Of a DNA stretch of 9,312 nucleotides, positions 1 through 6,078 are shown piece after piece. The notes beneath the pieces were generated by a model. It saw only the letters and a list, made by a program, of their open reading frames with translations. It had not been told where the DNA came from and did not search any database. Made by a program: the position numbers and the translations under genes. Positions within the stretch are counted from its first letter, which is position 1, and each line of letters opens with the position of its first letter. The stretch comes from an uncultured Bordetella sp. (lineage in GTDB: Bacteria; Pseudomonadota; Gammaproteobacteria; Burkholderiales; Burkholderiaceae_B), in NCBI GenBank assembly GCA_937881145.1, contig CALGFL010000212.1, positions 1 through 9,312 on the forward strand. Direction: 5' to 3'.

Positions 1-36
1 GAACCGCTGCCTGTTGATGGGGCAAGCGACCGCTAG
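1..36 (+). CDS. possible 3' end of an upstream gene (partial)
   Basis: Reading from base 1 in frame 1 gives EPLPVDGASDR and then a TAG stop at 34-36. The position, just before a strong hairpin and 56 bases before the next start codon, fits the last codons of a plus-strand gene lying off the left edge. Frame 3 stops at 15-17 and frame 2 runs on as an arginine/proline-rich shadow, so frame 1 is the best candidate. Eleven residues are too few to name a family, and it may not be coding. Confidence 0.35.
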   Translation, partial: EPLPVDGASDR

Positions 37-45
37 GCCAAGACC

Positions 46-69
46 GCGGGAGCCGTCGCCGGCTCCCGC
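46..69 (+). terminator. GC-rich hairpin between upstream gene and the dehydratase gene
   Basis: The ten bases at 46-55 (GCGGGAGCCG) are perfectly complementary to 60-69 (CGGCTCCCGC), leaving a 4-base loop TCGC. It lies 10 bases after the putative upstream stop and 23 bases before the next start codon. The bases that follow (cctactgcttt) contain only a short, interrupted T run, so as an intrinsic terminator it is imperfect. It could instead attenuate read-through or stabilise an mRNA 3' end inside an operon. Confidence 0.45.
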
Positions 70-92
70 CCCTACTGCTTTCGAGAATTTTC

Positions 93-1640
93 ATGCCGAC
101 TCAAGCTTCTGCCAAGCATGCGGCCATCCGCCTGCATCCCAACGACGATGTCGTCATCGCCACGCGCCAACTCATGTCGGGCACGCGCCTCGACCAGGAA
201 GACCTGGCCGTCTCGGGCCTGATACCGCCCGGGCACAAGATCGCCACGCGCGCGATCAAGGCAGGCGAACCGGTCAGGCGCTACAACCAGATCATCGGCG
301 TGGCGAGCCAGGACATCGCGCGCGGGCAGCACGTGCACACGCACAATCTGGGCATGTCCGAGTTCGAGCGCGACCACGCCTTCGGCGTCGACACGCACCC
401 GACGTCCTATGTGGACGAACCGGCCCATTTCATGGGCATACGCCGCGCGGACGGGCGCATCGCGACGCGCAACTACATCGGCGTCCTGACGAGCGTGAAC
501 TGCTCGGCAACGGTCGCCCGCGCCATCGCCGACCACTTCCGGCGCGACGTGAACCCCGAGGCGCTCTTCGATTATCCGAACGTGGACGGCGTGATCGCGC
601 TGACCCACGGGCTGGGCTGCGGCATCGACATGCAGGGCGAAGGCATAGGCATACTGCGCCGCACGCTGGCCGGCTACGCGGTGCACCCGAACTTCGCCTC
701 GGTGCTCTTCGTCGGCCTGGGCTGCGAGACCAACCAGATCGACGGCGTACTCGAATCCGGCGGACTGGGCGAAAGCAGCCTCAAACAGCGCAGCTTCACC
801 ATCCAGGACACCGGCGGCACGCGCAAGACCATCGAGTACGGCATCGCAATGGTCAAGGGCATGCTCGAAGAAGCGAACCGCGTGCAGCGCGAACCGGTGT
901 CCGCCTCGCACTTGTGCGTCGGCCTGCAGTGCGGCGGCTCGGACGGCTATTCGGGCATCTCCGCCAATCCTGCGCTGGGCGCGGCGGTCGACCGGCTCGT
1001 GCGGCACGGCGGCACGGCCATCCTGTCCGAGACTCCCGAAGTCTACGGCGCCGAACACCTGCTGACGCGCCGCGCCGTGAGCCGGGCCGTCGGCGAGAAG
1101 CTGCTCAAGCGCATCGCCTGGTGGCAGGACTACTGCGCGCGCAACGGCGGAGAGCTCAACAACAACCCGTCGGCGGGCAACAAGGCCGGCGGCCTGACGA
1201 CCATCCCGGAAAAGTCGCTCGGCCCGGTGGCCAAGGGCGGCACCACGAACCTGGTCGACGTCTACGAATACGCGCAGCCGATCCGCGCCAAAGGCTTCGT
1301 GTTCATGGATTCACCGGGCTACGATCCCGTTTCGGCCACGGGACAGGTCGCTTCGGGCGCCAATCTCATCTGCTTCACCACGGGGCGCGGGTCCGCCTAC
1401 GGCTGCGCCCCGTCGCCGTCGCTCAAGCTCGCGACCAATACGGCCTTGTGGATGCGCCAGGAAGAAGACATGGACATCAACTGCGGCGGCATCGTCGATG
1501 GCACGGCCAGCATCGACGAACTCGGGCAGGCCATCTTCCAGATGATGCTGGCCTGCGCTTCGGGCCAGCGCTCCAAGAGCGAGCTGCACGGCTACGGACA
1601 GAGCGAATTCATCCCCTGGCAGGTAGGCGTGGTGACCTGA
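93..1640 (+). CDS. UxaA/GarD-family dehydratase (altronate/galactarate dehydratase-like)
   Basis: A 515-residue protein of the altronate/galactarate dehydratase family, metal-dependent lyases that remove water from sugar acids to give 2-keto-3-deoxy acids in the cytoplasm. Residues ~10-85 form the SAF-type N-terminal domain, with GHK at 47-49 and HVHTHN at 80-85, as in E. coli UxaA. The catalytic part starts near 113 (FMGIRRADGRIATRNYIG) and carries the conserved cysteine segments SVNCSATV (C137), GLGCGID, GLGCETNQ, GLQCGGSDGYSG and TTGRGSAYGCAPSP. The length matches UxaA (~495) and GarD (~520). The ATG at 93 is the first start giving the full SAF domain; the ribosome site is weak (GAGA at 83-86). 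The substrate cannot be read from sequence: altronate, galactarate and other hydroxy acids are all possible. The next gene, a hydroxy-acid dehydrogenase, lies 44 bp downstream and suggests one operon for hydroxy-acid catabolism. Confidence 0.88.
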   Translation: MPTQASAKHAAIRLHPNDDVVIATRQLMSGTRLDQEDLAVSGLIPPGHKIATRAIKAGEPVRRYNQIIGVASQDIARGQHVHTHNLGMSEFERDHAFGVDTHPTSYVDEPAHFMGIRRADGRIATRNYIGVLTSVNCSATVARAIADHFRRDVNPEALFDYPNVDGVIALTHGLGCGIDMQGEGIGILRRTLAGYAVHPNFASVLFVGLGCETNQIDGVLESGGLGESSLKQRSFTIQDTGGTRKTIEYGIAMVKGMLEEANRVQREPVSASHLCVGLQCGGSDGYSGISANPALGAAVDRLVRHGGTAILSETPEVYGAEHLLTRRAVSRAVGEKLLKRIAWWQDYCARNGGELNNNPSAGNKAGGLTTIPEKSLGPVAKGGTTNLVDVYEYAQPIRAKGFVFMDSPGYDPVSATGQVASGANLICFTTGRGSAYGCAPSPSLKLATNTALWMRQEEDMDINCGGIVDGTASIDELGQAIFQMMLACASGQRSKSELHGYGQSEFIPWQVGVVT

Positions 1641-1684
1641 AGCGGGCCGGACGATGCGCGTCCGGCTCAGGGCACAAGAGGAGC

Positions 1685-2893
1685 ATGCAATTGAAACGCC
1701 ACTTTTACTCGGGGCGCGACGCCGATCGCGCCCACGGCATCGACGATCTGCGGGAAATGGCGCGCCGCCGTCTGCCGAATTTCTGTTTTGAATACATCGA
1801 AGGCGGCACCGACGACGAAGCCACCCTGCGGCGCAACCGCGACGTCTTCGGTGAAATATTCTTCGTGCCGCGCACGCTGGTCGACGTCGAGAAGCGCAGC
1901 ACGAGCGTGGAACTGTTCGGCCGGCGCATCGAGGCACCCTTCATGATAGGCCCGACCGGCTACAGCGGCATGATGTTCCGCGAAGGCGACGTCAAGCTGG
2001 CCAGCGCCGCCGCCGCGGCCGGCGTTCCGTTCGTGCTGAGCAACGTGTCGACCGTCGCGCTGGAAGAGGTCGTGCGGCGCGCGGGCGGACGCGTGTGGAT
2101 GCAGGTCTATCTGTACCGCTCGCGCGATGCCGTCGCCAGGCTTGCGCAGCGCGCACGGGCAGCGGGCGTCGAAGCGCTGGTGGTGACCACCGACAGCGCC
2201 GTCTTCGGCAAGCGCGAATGGGACCTGCGCAATTACGCCAGGCCTTTGCATCTGACCTTGCGCAACAAGCTCGACGTGCTGCGCCACCCGCGCTGGATGG
2301 CCAACGTGCTGTGGCCCAGCGGGATGCCGCGCTTCGCCAATCTGGGCGACCTGCTGCCGCCGGGGCAGAACAGCGTCAAGGGGGCCACGATCACACTGGG
2401 CCGGCAGCTGGATCCGTCGCTGTCGTGGGACGACATCGCATGGCTGCGCGACCTCTGGCCAGGCAAACTGCTCGTCAAGGGCGTGATGTGCGCGCCGGAT
2501 GCGCAAAAAGCCGTGGACGCCGGCCTGGACGGCATCGTCCTGTCCAATCATGGCGGCCGCCAGCTCGACGGCGCGGTGTCCGCTATGGACGTGCTGCCCG
2601 AAGTCGTGCGCCAGGTCGGCGGCAAGCTGGCCGTGATGCTCGATGGGGGTTTTCGCCGCGGCTCGGACATACTCAAGGCCGTGGCCCTGGGCGCGGACGC
2701 CGTGCTGGTCGGCCGCGCGACGACCTACGGCCTGGCCGCCGCCGGCCAGCCGGGCGTGGAACGCGCCCTGCATATCCTGAAGACGGAAATCGATCGCACG
2801 CTCGGCCTGCTGGGCTGTCGCAGCGTGGCCGATCTGGACAAAAGCCGGCTGCGCTGGCTGGGACACGGCGGCGCGCGCATCGGGCAGGCATGA
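1685..2893 (+). CDS. FMN-dependent alpha-hydroxy-acid dehydrogenase (LldD/MdlB-like)
   Basis: A 402-residue (S)-2-hydroxy-acid oxidising flavoprotein that turns an L-2-hydroxy acid into the 2-keto acid. All glycolate-oxidase-family active-site residues are visible: Y37 (EYIEGG), Y142 (QVYLY), D170 and R177 (TTDSAVFGKREWD), K265 (LVKGV), H289 and R292 (SNHGGRQLD). The FMN phosphate site is DGGFRRGSD at 320-328 and LVGR at 341-344. The TTD...GKREWDLRN stretch followed by a long insert (~185-245) resembles membrane-associated mandelate and L-lactate dehydrogenases more than soluble glycolate oxidase. Catalysis would then feed the quinone pool (inference). The open frame extends left to base 14, but that part is an Arg/Pro-rich shadow of the dehydratase. 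The purine run AAGAGGAG (1676-1683) sits very close to ATG 1685 and is better spaced for the in-frame TTG at 1691, so the true start may be two codons later. Substrate unknown. Confidence 0.93.
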   Translation: MQLKRHFYSGRDADRAHGIDDLREMARRRLPNFCFEYIEGGTDDEATLRRNRDVFGEIFFVPRTLVDVEKRSTSVELFGRRIEAPFMIGPTGYSGMMFREGDVKLASAAAAAGVPFVLSNVSTVALEEVVRRAGGRVWMQVYLYRSRDAVARLAQRARAAGVEALVVTTDSAVFGKREWDLRNYARPLHLTLRNKLDVLRHPRWMANVLWPSGMPRFANLGDLLPPGQNSVKGATITLGRQLDPSLSWDDIAWLRDLWPGKLLVKGVMCAPDAQKAVDAGLDGIVLSNHGGRQLDGAVSAMDVLPEVVRQVGGKLAVMLDGGFRRGSDILKAVALGADAVLVGRATTYGLAAAGQPGVERALHILKTEIDRTLGLLGCRSVADLDKSRLRWLGHGGARIGQA

Positions 2894-2949
2894 CCGATGC
2901 AACGGCCTAATGGCCGAGCGGCGCGCGGCGGCCAAGTGCGGCTGCCCGG

Positions 2950-3567
2950 CTAGCGCATCGACAGCAGATAAAGCCGCACCAGTTCGCGGATTTCGCCTGT
3001 CAGCGAAGCCTGCACGGCCGGCTCTTCGTCGCGCGCCAGGGACACGCCCTTGAGCAGATACAACAGTACCGGCGCCATGGCCCGCGCCCGGGCCGGCGCG
3101 AGCGTGTCCGATACCTTGCACAGAATGGCCGCCAAGCCCGCCCGCATGGCGCGGCGAAACTGAACGCGCCGGCCGCCGCTGCCGCCGCGCGCGTCCAGCA
3201 GCACCAGCGCATAGCGGCGCTGCGCCTGCAGGGCCACCATGAAGTCCACCAGCAGCGCCGCCACGCTCTCGGCCGACAGGCCGGGAACCTGTTGCCCTAT
3301 CTCTTTCAGTCCCTGCTCCGCGTGCTGGGTATAGCGCAGCAGCAAAGCATCTGCCAGCGCCTCTTTCGAGGCAAAGAAGCGATAGAGCGAGCCGATGGCG
3401 GTGTCGGACCGCGCGGCGATCTCGGTCATCGTGGCCGCGTCGAACCCCTTTTCGGCGAACACGTCCATGGCGGCCGACATGATGGCCTGGACGCGCCGGC
3501 GGCCGCGCTCGCGCTTGGGCTCCAGCGTGCCGGCGGCAATGGGATCGGGGCTTGCTGCGGTAGCCAT
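2950..3567 (-). CDS. TetR/AcrR-family transcriptional regulator
   Basis: A 205-residue TetR-type repressor. The DNA-binding domain is at residues ~25-71: IMSAAMDVFAEKGFDAAT, then the helix-turn-helix MTEIAARSDTAIGSLYRFFASKEAL, a textbook TetR signature. The C-terminal ~130 residues are a helical ligand/dimer domain without recognisable specificity. I start it at the ATG at 3567 (MATAASPDP). The open frame runs 54 codons further, to 3729, but that stretch is AT-rich, low in coding character and contains the divergent promoters. No clear Shine-Dalgarno precedes ATG 3567; TTG at 3573 is an in-frame alternative. The gene diverges from a hydrolase and MFS exporter operon, and a 12-bp motif shared by both promoters suggests that it represses itself and that operon. 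It converges with the hydroxy-acid dehydrogenase gene, with 56 bp between the stops. Confidence 0.93.
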   Translation of the reverse strand: MATAASPDPIAAGTLEPKRERGRRRVQAIMSAAMDVFAEKGFDAATMTEIAARSDTAIGSLYRFFASKEALADALLLRYTQHAEQGLKEIGQQVPGLSAESVAALLVDFMVALQAQRRYALVLLDARGGSGGRRVQFRRAMRAGLAAILCKVSDTLAPARARAMAPVLLYLLKGVSLARDEEPAVQASLTGEIRELVRLYLLSMR

Positions 3568-3615
3568 GGTCAATTCAGGATCGATCCGATGATCTGGGTT
3601 GGCGTCAATTTGAGC

Positions 3616-3645
3616 ATTTTTGATTTTATCCTCGCATATTAACAA
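3616..3645 (-). promoter_or_regulatory. putative sigma70 promoter of the tetR gene
   Basis: On the minus strand TTGTTA (3645-3640) and AAAAAT (3621-3616) are separated by 18 bp, each matching consensus at 4 of 6 positions. It lies in AT-rich DNA and predicts a 5' leader of about 40 bases to the ATG at 3567. The 12-bp shared motif occupies the spacer and its edge. Moderate support from consensus only. Confidence 0.45.
3629..3640 (-). promoter_or_regulatory. putative TetR operator, copy 1 (arm of 12-bp inverted repeat)
   Basis: The minus strand reads AATATGCGAGGA, identical to the plus strand at 3715-3726. It lies between the -35 and -10 elements proposed for the tetR promoter. A bound repressor here would block RNA polymerase. 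Being a TetR site is inferred from position and perfect repetition. Confidence 0.5.
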
Positions 3646-3710
3646 TAAGCACGATCTTCCCTGCGCTTGAAGCAGGAAAATCTGCTGAAACCGATCTTGC
3701 CCGTTGGCGT

Positions 3711-3739
3711 TTGAAATATGCGAGGACATTCTCTACTAT
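3711..3739 (+). promoter_or_regulatory. sigma70 promoter of the hydrolase-exporter operon
   Basis: TTGAAA at 3711-3716 and TACTAT at 3734-3739 are separated by exactly 17 bp; they match the -35 and -10 consensus at 4 and 5 of 6 positions. Transcription would begin near 3746, giving a leader of about 30 bases before the ATG at 3778. The operator copy at 3715-3726 overlaps the -35 end and spacer. Confidence 0.65.
3715..3726 (+). promoter_or_regulatory. putative TetR operator, copy 2 (arm of 12-bp inverted repeat)
   Basis: AATATGCGAGGA, a perfect repeat of the minus strand at 3629-3640, with 74 bp between the two copies. Relative to its own promoter it is in the same register and orientation as copy 1. 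Neither copy is itself a palindrome, so a TetR dimer may use a degenerate extension. Confidence 0.5.
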
Positions 3740-3777
3740 CTTGAAAATCGCTTCGACGCATCAAACCCTCGCACGCC

Positions 3778-4335
3778 ATGCCGCTCACCACGCTCGACCC
3801 CAAGACCGCCCTGGTCGTCATCGATCTGCAGAAGGGCGTCGTTGCCCTGCCCACCGCGCCGCATCCGGCCCAGCCCGTCATCCAGCGCTCGGTCGAACTG
3901 GCCGACGCCTTTCGCCGGCGCGGCCTGCCGGTGGTGCTGGTCAATGTGGACAGCGGCGCGCCGGGTCGCACCGAACAGGCAAAACGCGCCGCGCCGCCGC
4001 CCGACTGGGCCGATCTCATTCCGCAGCTCGGGCAGCAGCCGCAGGACCGGCTCGTCACCAAACGCAGCTGGGGCGCCTTTCTGCACACCGATCTCGATGC
4101 CCAGCTCAAGAATCTGGGCGTCACCCAGATCGTGCTGTGCGGTATCGCCACCAGCATCGGCGTCGAATCGACCGCGCGCCAGGCCTATGAACTGGGCTAC
4201 AACGTGACGCTGGCCGTCGATGCCATGACCGACCTGCACGCCGACGCCCACCAGAACAGCCTGGCGCGCATCTTCCCCCGCCTGGGCGAAACCGGTTCGA
4301 CGCGCGACGTCCTGGACCTGCTCGAACGCGCCTGA
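3778..4335 (+). CDS. isochorismatase-fold (cysteine hydrolase superfamily) protein lacking the nucleophilic Cys
   Basis: A 185-residue protein with the isochorismatase fold: D16 in ALVVIDLQKG, K95 in LVTKRSWGAF, and the cis-peptide/active-site loop CGIATSIGVESTAR at 121-134. In most relatives (nicotinamidase, N-carbamoylsarcosine amidase, YcaC) this loop reads like GVATNVCVESTAR with a catalytic Cys; here that position is Gly128. True isochorismatases (EntB, PhzD) also have Gly there, so a vinyl-ether hydrolase or another Cys-independent reaction is possible. The actual substrate is not known. The family is normally ~180-220 residues, so the protein is complete. No Shine-Dalgarno is obvious before the ATG, but MPLTTLDPKTALVVID is the expected N-terminus. 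Its stop is 2 bp before the start of an MFS exporter, implying translational coupling. A divergent TetR regulator probably controls both. Confidence 0.9.
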   Translation: MPLTTLDPKTALVVIDLQKGVVALPTAPHPAQPVIQRSVELADAFRRRGLPVVLVNVDSGAPGRTEQAKRAAPPPDWADLIPQLGQQPQDRLVTKRSWGAFLHTDLDAQLKNLGVTQIVLCGIATSIGVESTARQAYELGYNVTLAVDAMTDLHADAHQNSLARIFPRLGETGSTRDVLDLLERA

Positions 4336-4337
4336 AC

Positions 4338-5570
4338 ATGAAGCCCATGTTCCGTTCGCTGCTCGTGCGCAATTACCGCCTGTGGGCCGGCTGCTCGATG
4401 ATTTCCAACATCGGCTCCTGGATGCAACGCACCGCCCAGGACTGGCTGGTCCTGACCGAACTCACGCATCACGACGCCGCCGCCGTCGGCATCACCATGT
4501 CGCTGCAGTTCGGCCCGCAAGTGCTGCTGCTCGGACTCACCGGCTACGCCGCCGACCATTTCGACCGCCGCAAGGTGCTGTTCTGCACGCAGGGCCTGAT
4601 GGGCCTGCTGGCGCTGGGACTGGGCCTGCTCACGCTGAGCGGCGCCGCGCAGCTCTGGCAGGTCTACGGCTTTGCGCTCGCGCTGGGCTGCACCGCCGCT
4701 TTCGACACGCCGGCGCGGCAGACCTTCGTATCCGATCTCGTCGACGAGCAGGACATCGGCAACGCCGTGGCCCTGAATTCCACCTCGTTCAACATGGCCC
4801 GCATGGTGGGGCCCGCGCTGGCGGGCATGATCATTGCGGTCGCGGGCACGGGCTGGGCCTTCGTCCTGAACGCCGCGTCCTTCGTCGCGGTGCTCGTTGC
4901 CCTGCACCGGCTGGACGTCTCCCAACTGCACACGAACAGGGAGCGTGTCGCAAAACGCAGCGGCAGCCTGATCGCGGGCCTGCGTTACGTCTGGCAGCGC
5001 GAAGACCTGCGCGCCCTCATGTTCACGATCTTCCTGATCAGCGCGTTCGGCCTGAATTTTCCCATTTTCATCTCCACCATGGCGGTCACGGCCTTTCACG
5101 CCGACGCCGGCGGCTATGGCCTGCTCACCACGATGATGGCCGTGGGCTCGGTCTGCGGCGCGCTGATGGCCGCGGGGCGCGACAGGCCCCGGCTGCGCTG
5201 GATCTACGCGGGCGCCATCGCCTTCGGCGTGGGCTGCGTGATCGCCGCGCTCATGCCGACCTACTGGCTCTTCGGCGCCACGCTCGTCCTGCTGGGCATC
5301 GCGGCGCAGACCATCACGGTCTCGACCAACAGCCTGGTGCAGCTATCGACCGAACCGGCCATGCGCGGCCGGGTCATCGCCATTCTCATGGCCGTACTGA
5401 TGGGCAGCACGCCCGTGGGCGCGCCCTTCGTCGGCTGGATCGCCAATGAATTCGGGCCGCGCTGGGCATTGGGCGTGGCCGCGCTTTCCGGGTTCGGCGG
5501 GGCGCTGGTGGGCTGGCGCCTCTGGAAGAAGCAGCGCCGCACTACAATGAGCGCCCCGGTTTCCTCATAG
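4338..5570 (+). CDS. MFS transporter, MFS_3/EntS-like exporter
   Basis: A 410-residue inner-membrane protein of the major facilitator superfamily with about 12 hydrophobic helices and no signal peptide. Family marks are the loop 2-3 motif GYAADHFDRRKVL (69-81), FDTPARQTFVSDLV (122-135), NAVALNSTSFNMARMVGPALAG (142-163, split here by helix boundaries) and EPAMRGRVIAILMAVLMGSTP (339-359, shown in part). These are typical of the MFS_3 group that includes the enterobactin exporter EntS, mostly proton-driven efflux pumps for small molecules. The hydrolase gene ends 2 bp upstream, and the start has no ribosome site of its own, so it is likely translated by reinitiation. The pair under a TetR regulator suggests modification and export of a small toxic or signalling compound. 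Substrate unknown; an importer role is less likely. Confidence 0.92.
   Translation: MKPMFRSLLVRNYRLWAGCSMISNIGSWMQRTAQDWLVLTELTHHDAAAVGITMSLQFGPQVLLLGLTGYAADHFDRRKVLFCTQGLMGLLALGLGLLTLSGAAQLWQVYGFALALGCTAAFDTPARQTFVSDLVDEQDIGNAVALNSTSFNMARMVGPALAGMIIAVAGTGWAFVLNAASFVAVLVALHRLDVSQLHTNRERVAKRSGSLIAGLRYVWQREDLRALMFTIFLISAFGLNFPIFISTMAVTAFHADAGGYGLLTTMMAVGSVCGALMAAGRDRPRLRWIYAGAIAFGVGCVIAALMPTYWLFGATLVLLGIAAQTITVSTNSLVQLSTEPAMRGRVIAILMAVLMGSTPVGAPFVGWIANEFGPRWALGVAALSGFGGALVGWRLWKKQRRTTMSAPVSS
5543..5548 (+). promoter_or_regulatory. possible -10 element for the acidic-protein gene
   Basis: TACAAT lies inside the last codons of the exporter gene, 28 bases before the next start codon. It matches the -10 consensus at 5 of 6 positions, but no good -35 lies 16-18 bp upstream (CTCTGG region). 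It could give the downstream gene some independent expression. Weak support. Confidence 0.3.
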
Positions 5571-5576
5571 CGTTTC

Positions 5577-6059
5577 ATGTCCGCCACCTCTTCTTCCCCC
5601 GCCGCCCAACTGCGTTTCACGCAAGCCGAACTCGACATGCTCGCCAAGACGGCCGATGCCTTGACGGCCTATCTGGGCCGCCCGGTGCTGGCCGAAGTGG
5701 ACGTGGACGAAGACGGTGTCGAATGGGTCACCTTCGGCTCGACCCTGGACGAGAAAGACCGCTCCGCCGCCGATGAAAACCGCCTGCACGTGCAATTGGG
5801 CGGCAAAGAGGCGCGCCTGCTGGGCCAGAGCGGCGGCCTGCCCGAAAGCGGCGACGCCTACGACTGCCTCTATCTGCTGGCCATCCAGCTCTCGGCCAGC
5901 GAGGGCCAGCGCTTTGTCAAGATCGACGGCGAAGGCGAAGAAGCCGCCTGGTCCGACGTGCTCTCCGAAGTTCTGCCCTTCTCGCTGCAAGAAGAAGAAC
6001 TGCCGCCGCTGGACGACGAAGAAGACGACGACGAAGACAACGACGAGGATCGGGCCTGA
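5577..6059 (+). CDS. conserved-type hypothetical protein with acidic C-terminal tail
   Basis: A 160-residue soluble protein I cannot assign to a family. Residues ~10-138 look like one compact alpha/beta domain (LTAYLGRPVLAEVDVDEDGVEWVTFG, then LLAIQLSASEGQRFVKID). Residues 139-160 are a nearly uninterrupted Asp/Glu tail. There is no signal peptide, membrane segment or cysteine cluster. It sits in the same frame as the exporter: TAG stop, two codons, then this ATG, so 5577 is the earliest possible ATG. No Shine-Dalgarno is visible; coupling to the exporter or a nearby promoter (TACAAT at 5543) may drive it. GC-rich codon use matches its neighbours. It converges with the MarR gene, 19 bp between stops. 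It may be an unrelated housekeeping protein rather than part of the efflux module. Confidence 0.8.
   Translation: MSATSSSPAAQLRFTQAELDMLAKTADALTAYLGRPVLAEVDVDEDGVEWVTFGSTLDEKDRSAADENRLHVQLGGKEARLLGQSGGLPESGDAYDCLYLLAIQLSASEGQRFVKIDGEGEEAAWSDVLSEVLPFSLQEEELPPLDDEEDDDEDNDEDRA
6012..6053 (+). repeat. GAC/GAA-rich triplet tract encoding the acidic tail
   Basis: A run of GAC and GAA codons with one or two interruptions encodes the DDEEDDDEDNDED tail of the preceding protein. Low-complexity triplet tracts like this can change length by slippage without breaking the frame. Confidence 0.6.
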
Positions 6060-6078
6060 CCAGGGCTGCCCTGCGCGC

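Noticed and set aside
14..1684. Long open frame joined upstream to the hydroxy-acid dehydrogenase (959 codons in total)
   Set aside because: The first ~557 codons are an Arg/Pro/His-rich translation overlapping the clearly real UxaA-family gene in another frame. Homology to a flavoprotein begins only at 1685.
2903..2916. CGGCC-TAAT-GGCCG hairpin between the convergent dehydrogenase and tetR genes
   Set aside because: The stem is only 5 bp and no T run follows on either strand. In sequence this GC-rich such a hairpin is expected by chance, so it is not called a terminator.
1667..3121. 484-codon minus-strand open frame across the hydroxy-acid dehydrogenase and the end of tetR
   Set aside because: It overlaps two genes with clear family motifs, and its translation is low-complexity Ala/Arg/His/Gln without any domain.
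3578..3587. GGATCGATCC palindrome in the tetR leader
   Set aside because: Only 10 bp and made of overlapping GATC units. It is not repeated elsewhere in the promoter region, so it gives little evidence of an operator.
3568..3729. 54-codon N-terminal extension of the TetR regulator
   Set aside because: It would cover the AT-rich divergent promoters and is not part of any TetR domain. The protein beginning MATAASPDP already contains the whole DNA-binding domain.
4197..5099. 300-codon minus-strand open frame inside the exporter gene
   Set aside because: Its translation is hydrophilic and repetitive, with no motif, while the plus strand encodes an obvious 12-helix MFS protein.
6061..6073. CAGGG-CTG-CCCTG hairpin between the convergent acidic-protein and marR genes
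   Set aside because: A 5-bp stem with a 3-base loop and no T tract is too weak to support a terminator call, although its position is suggestive.
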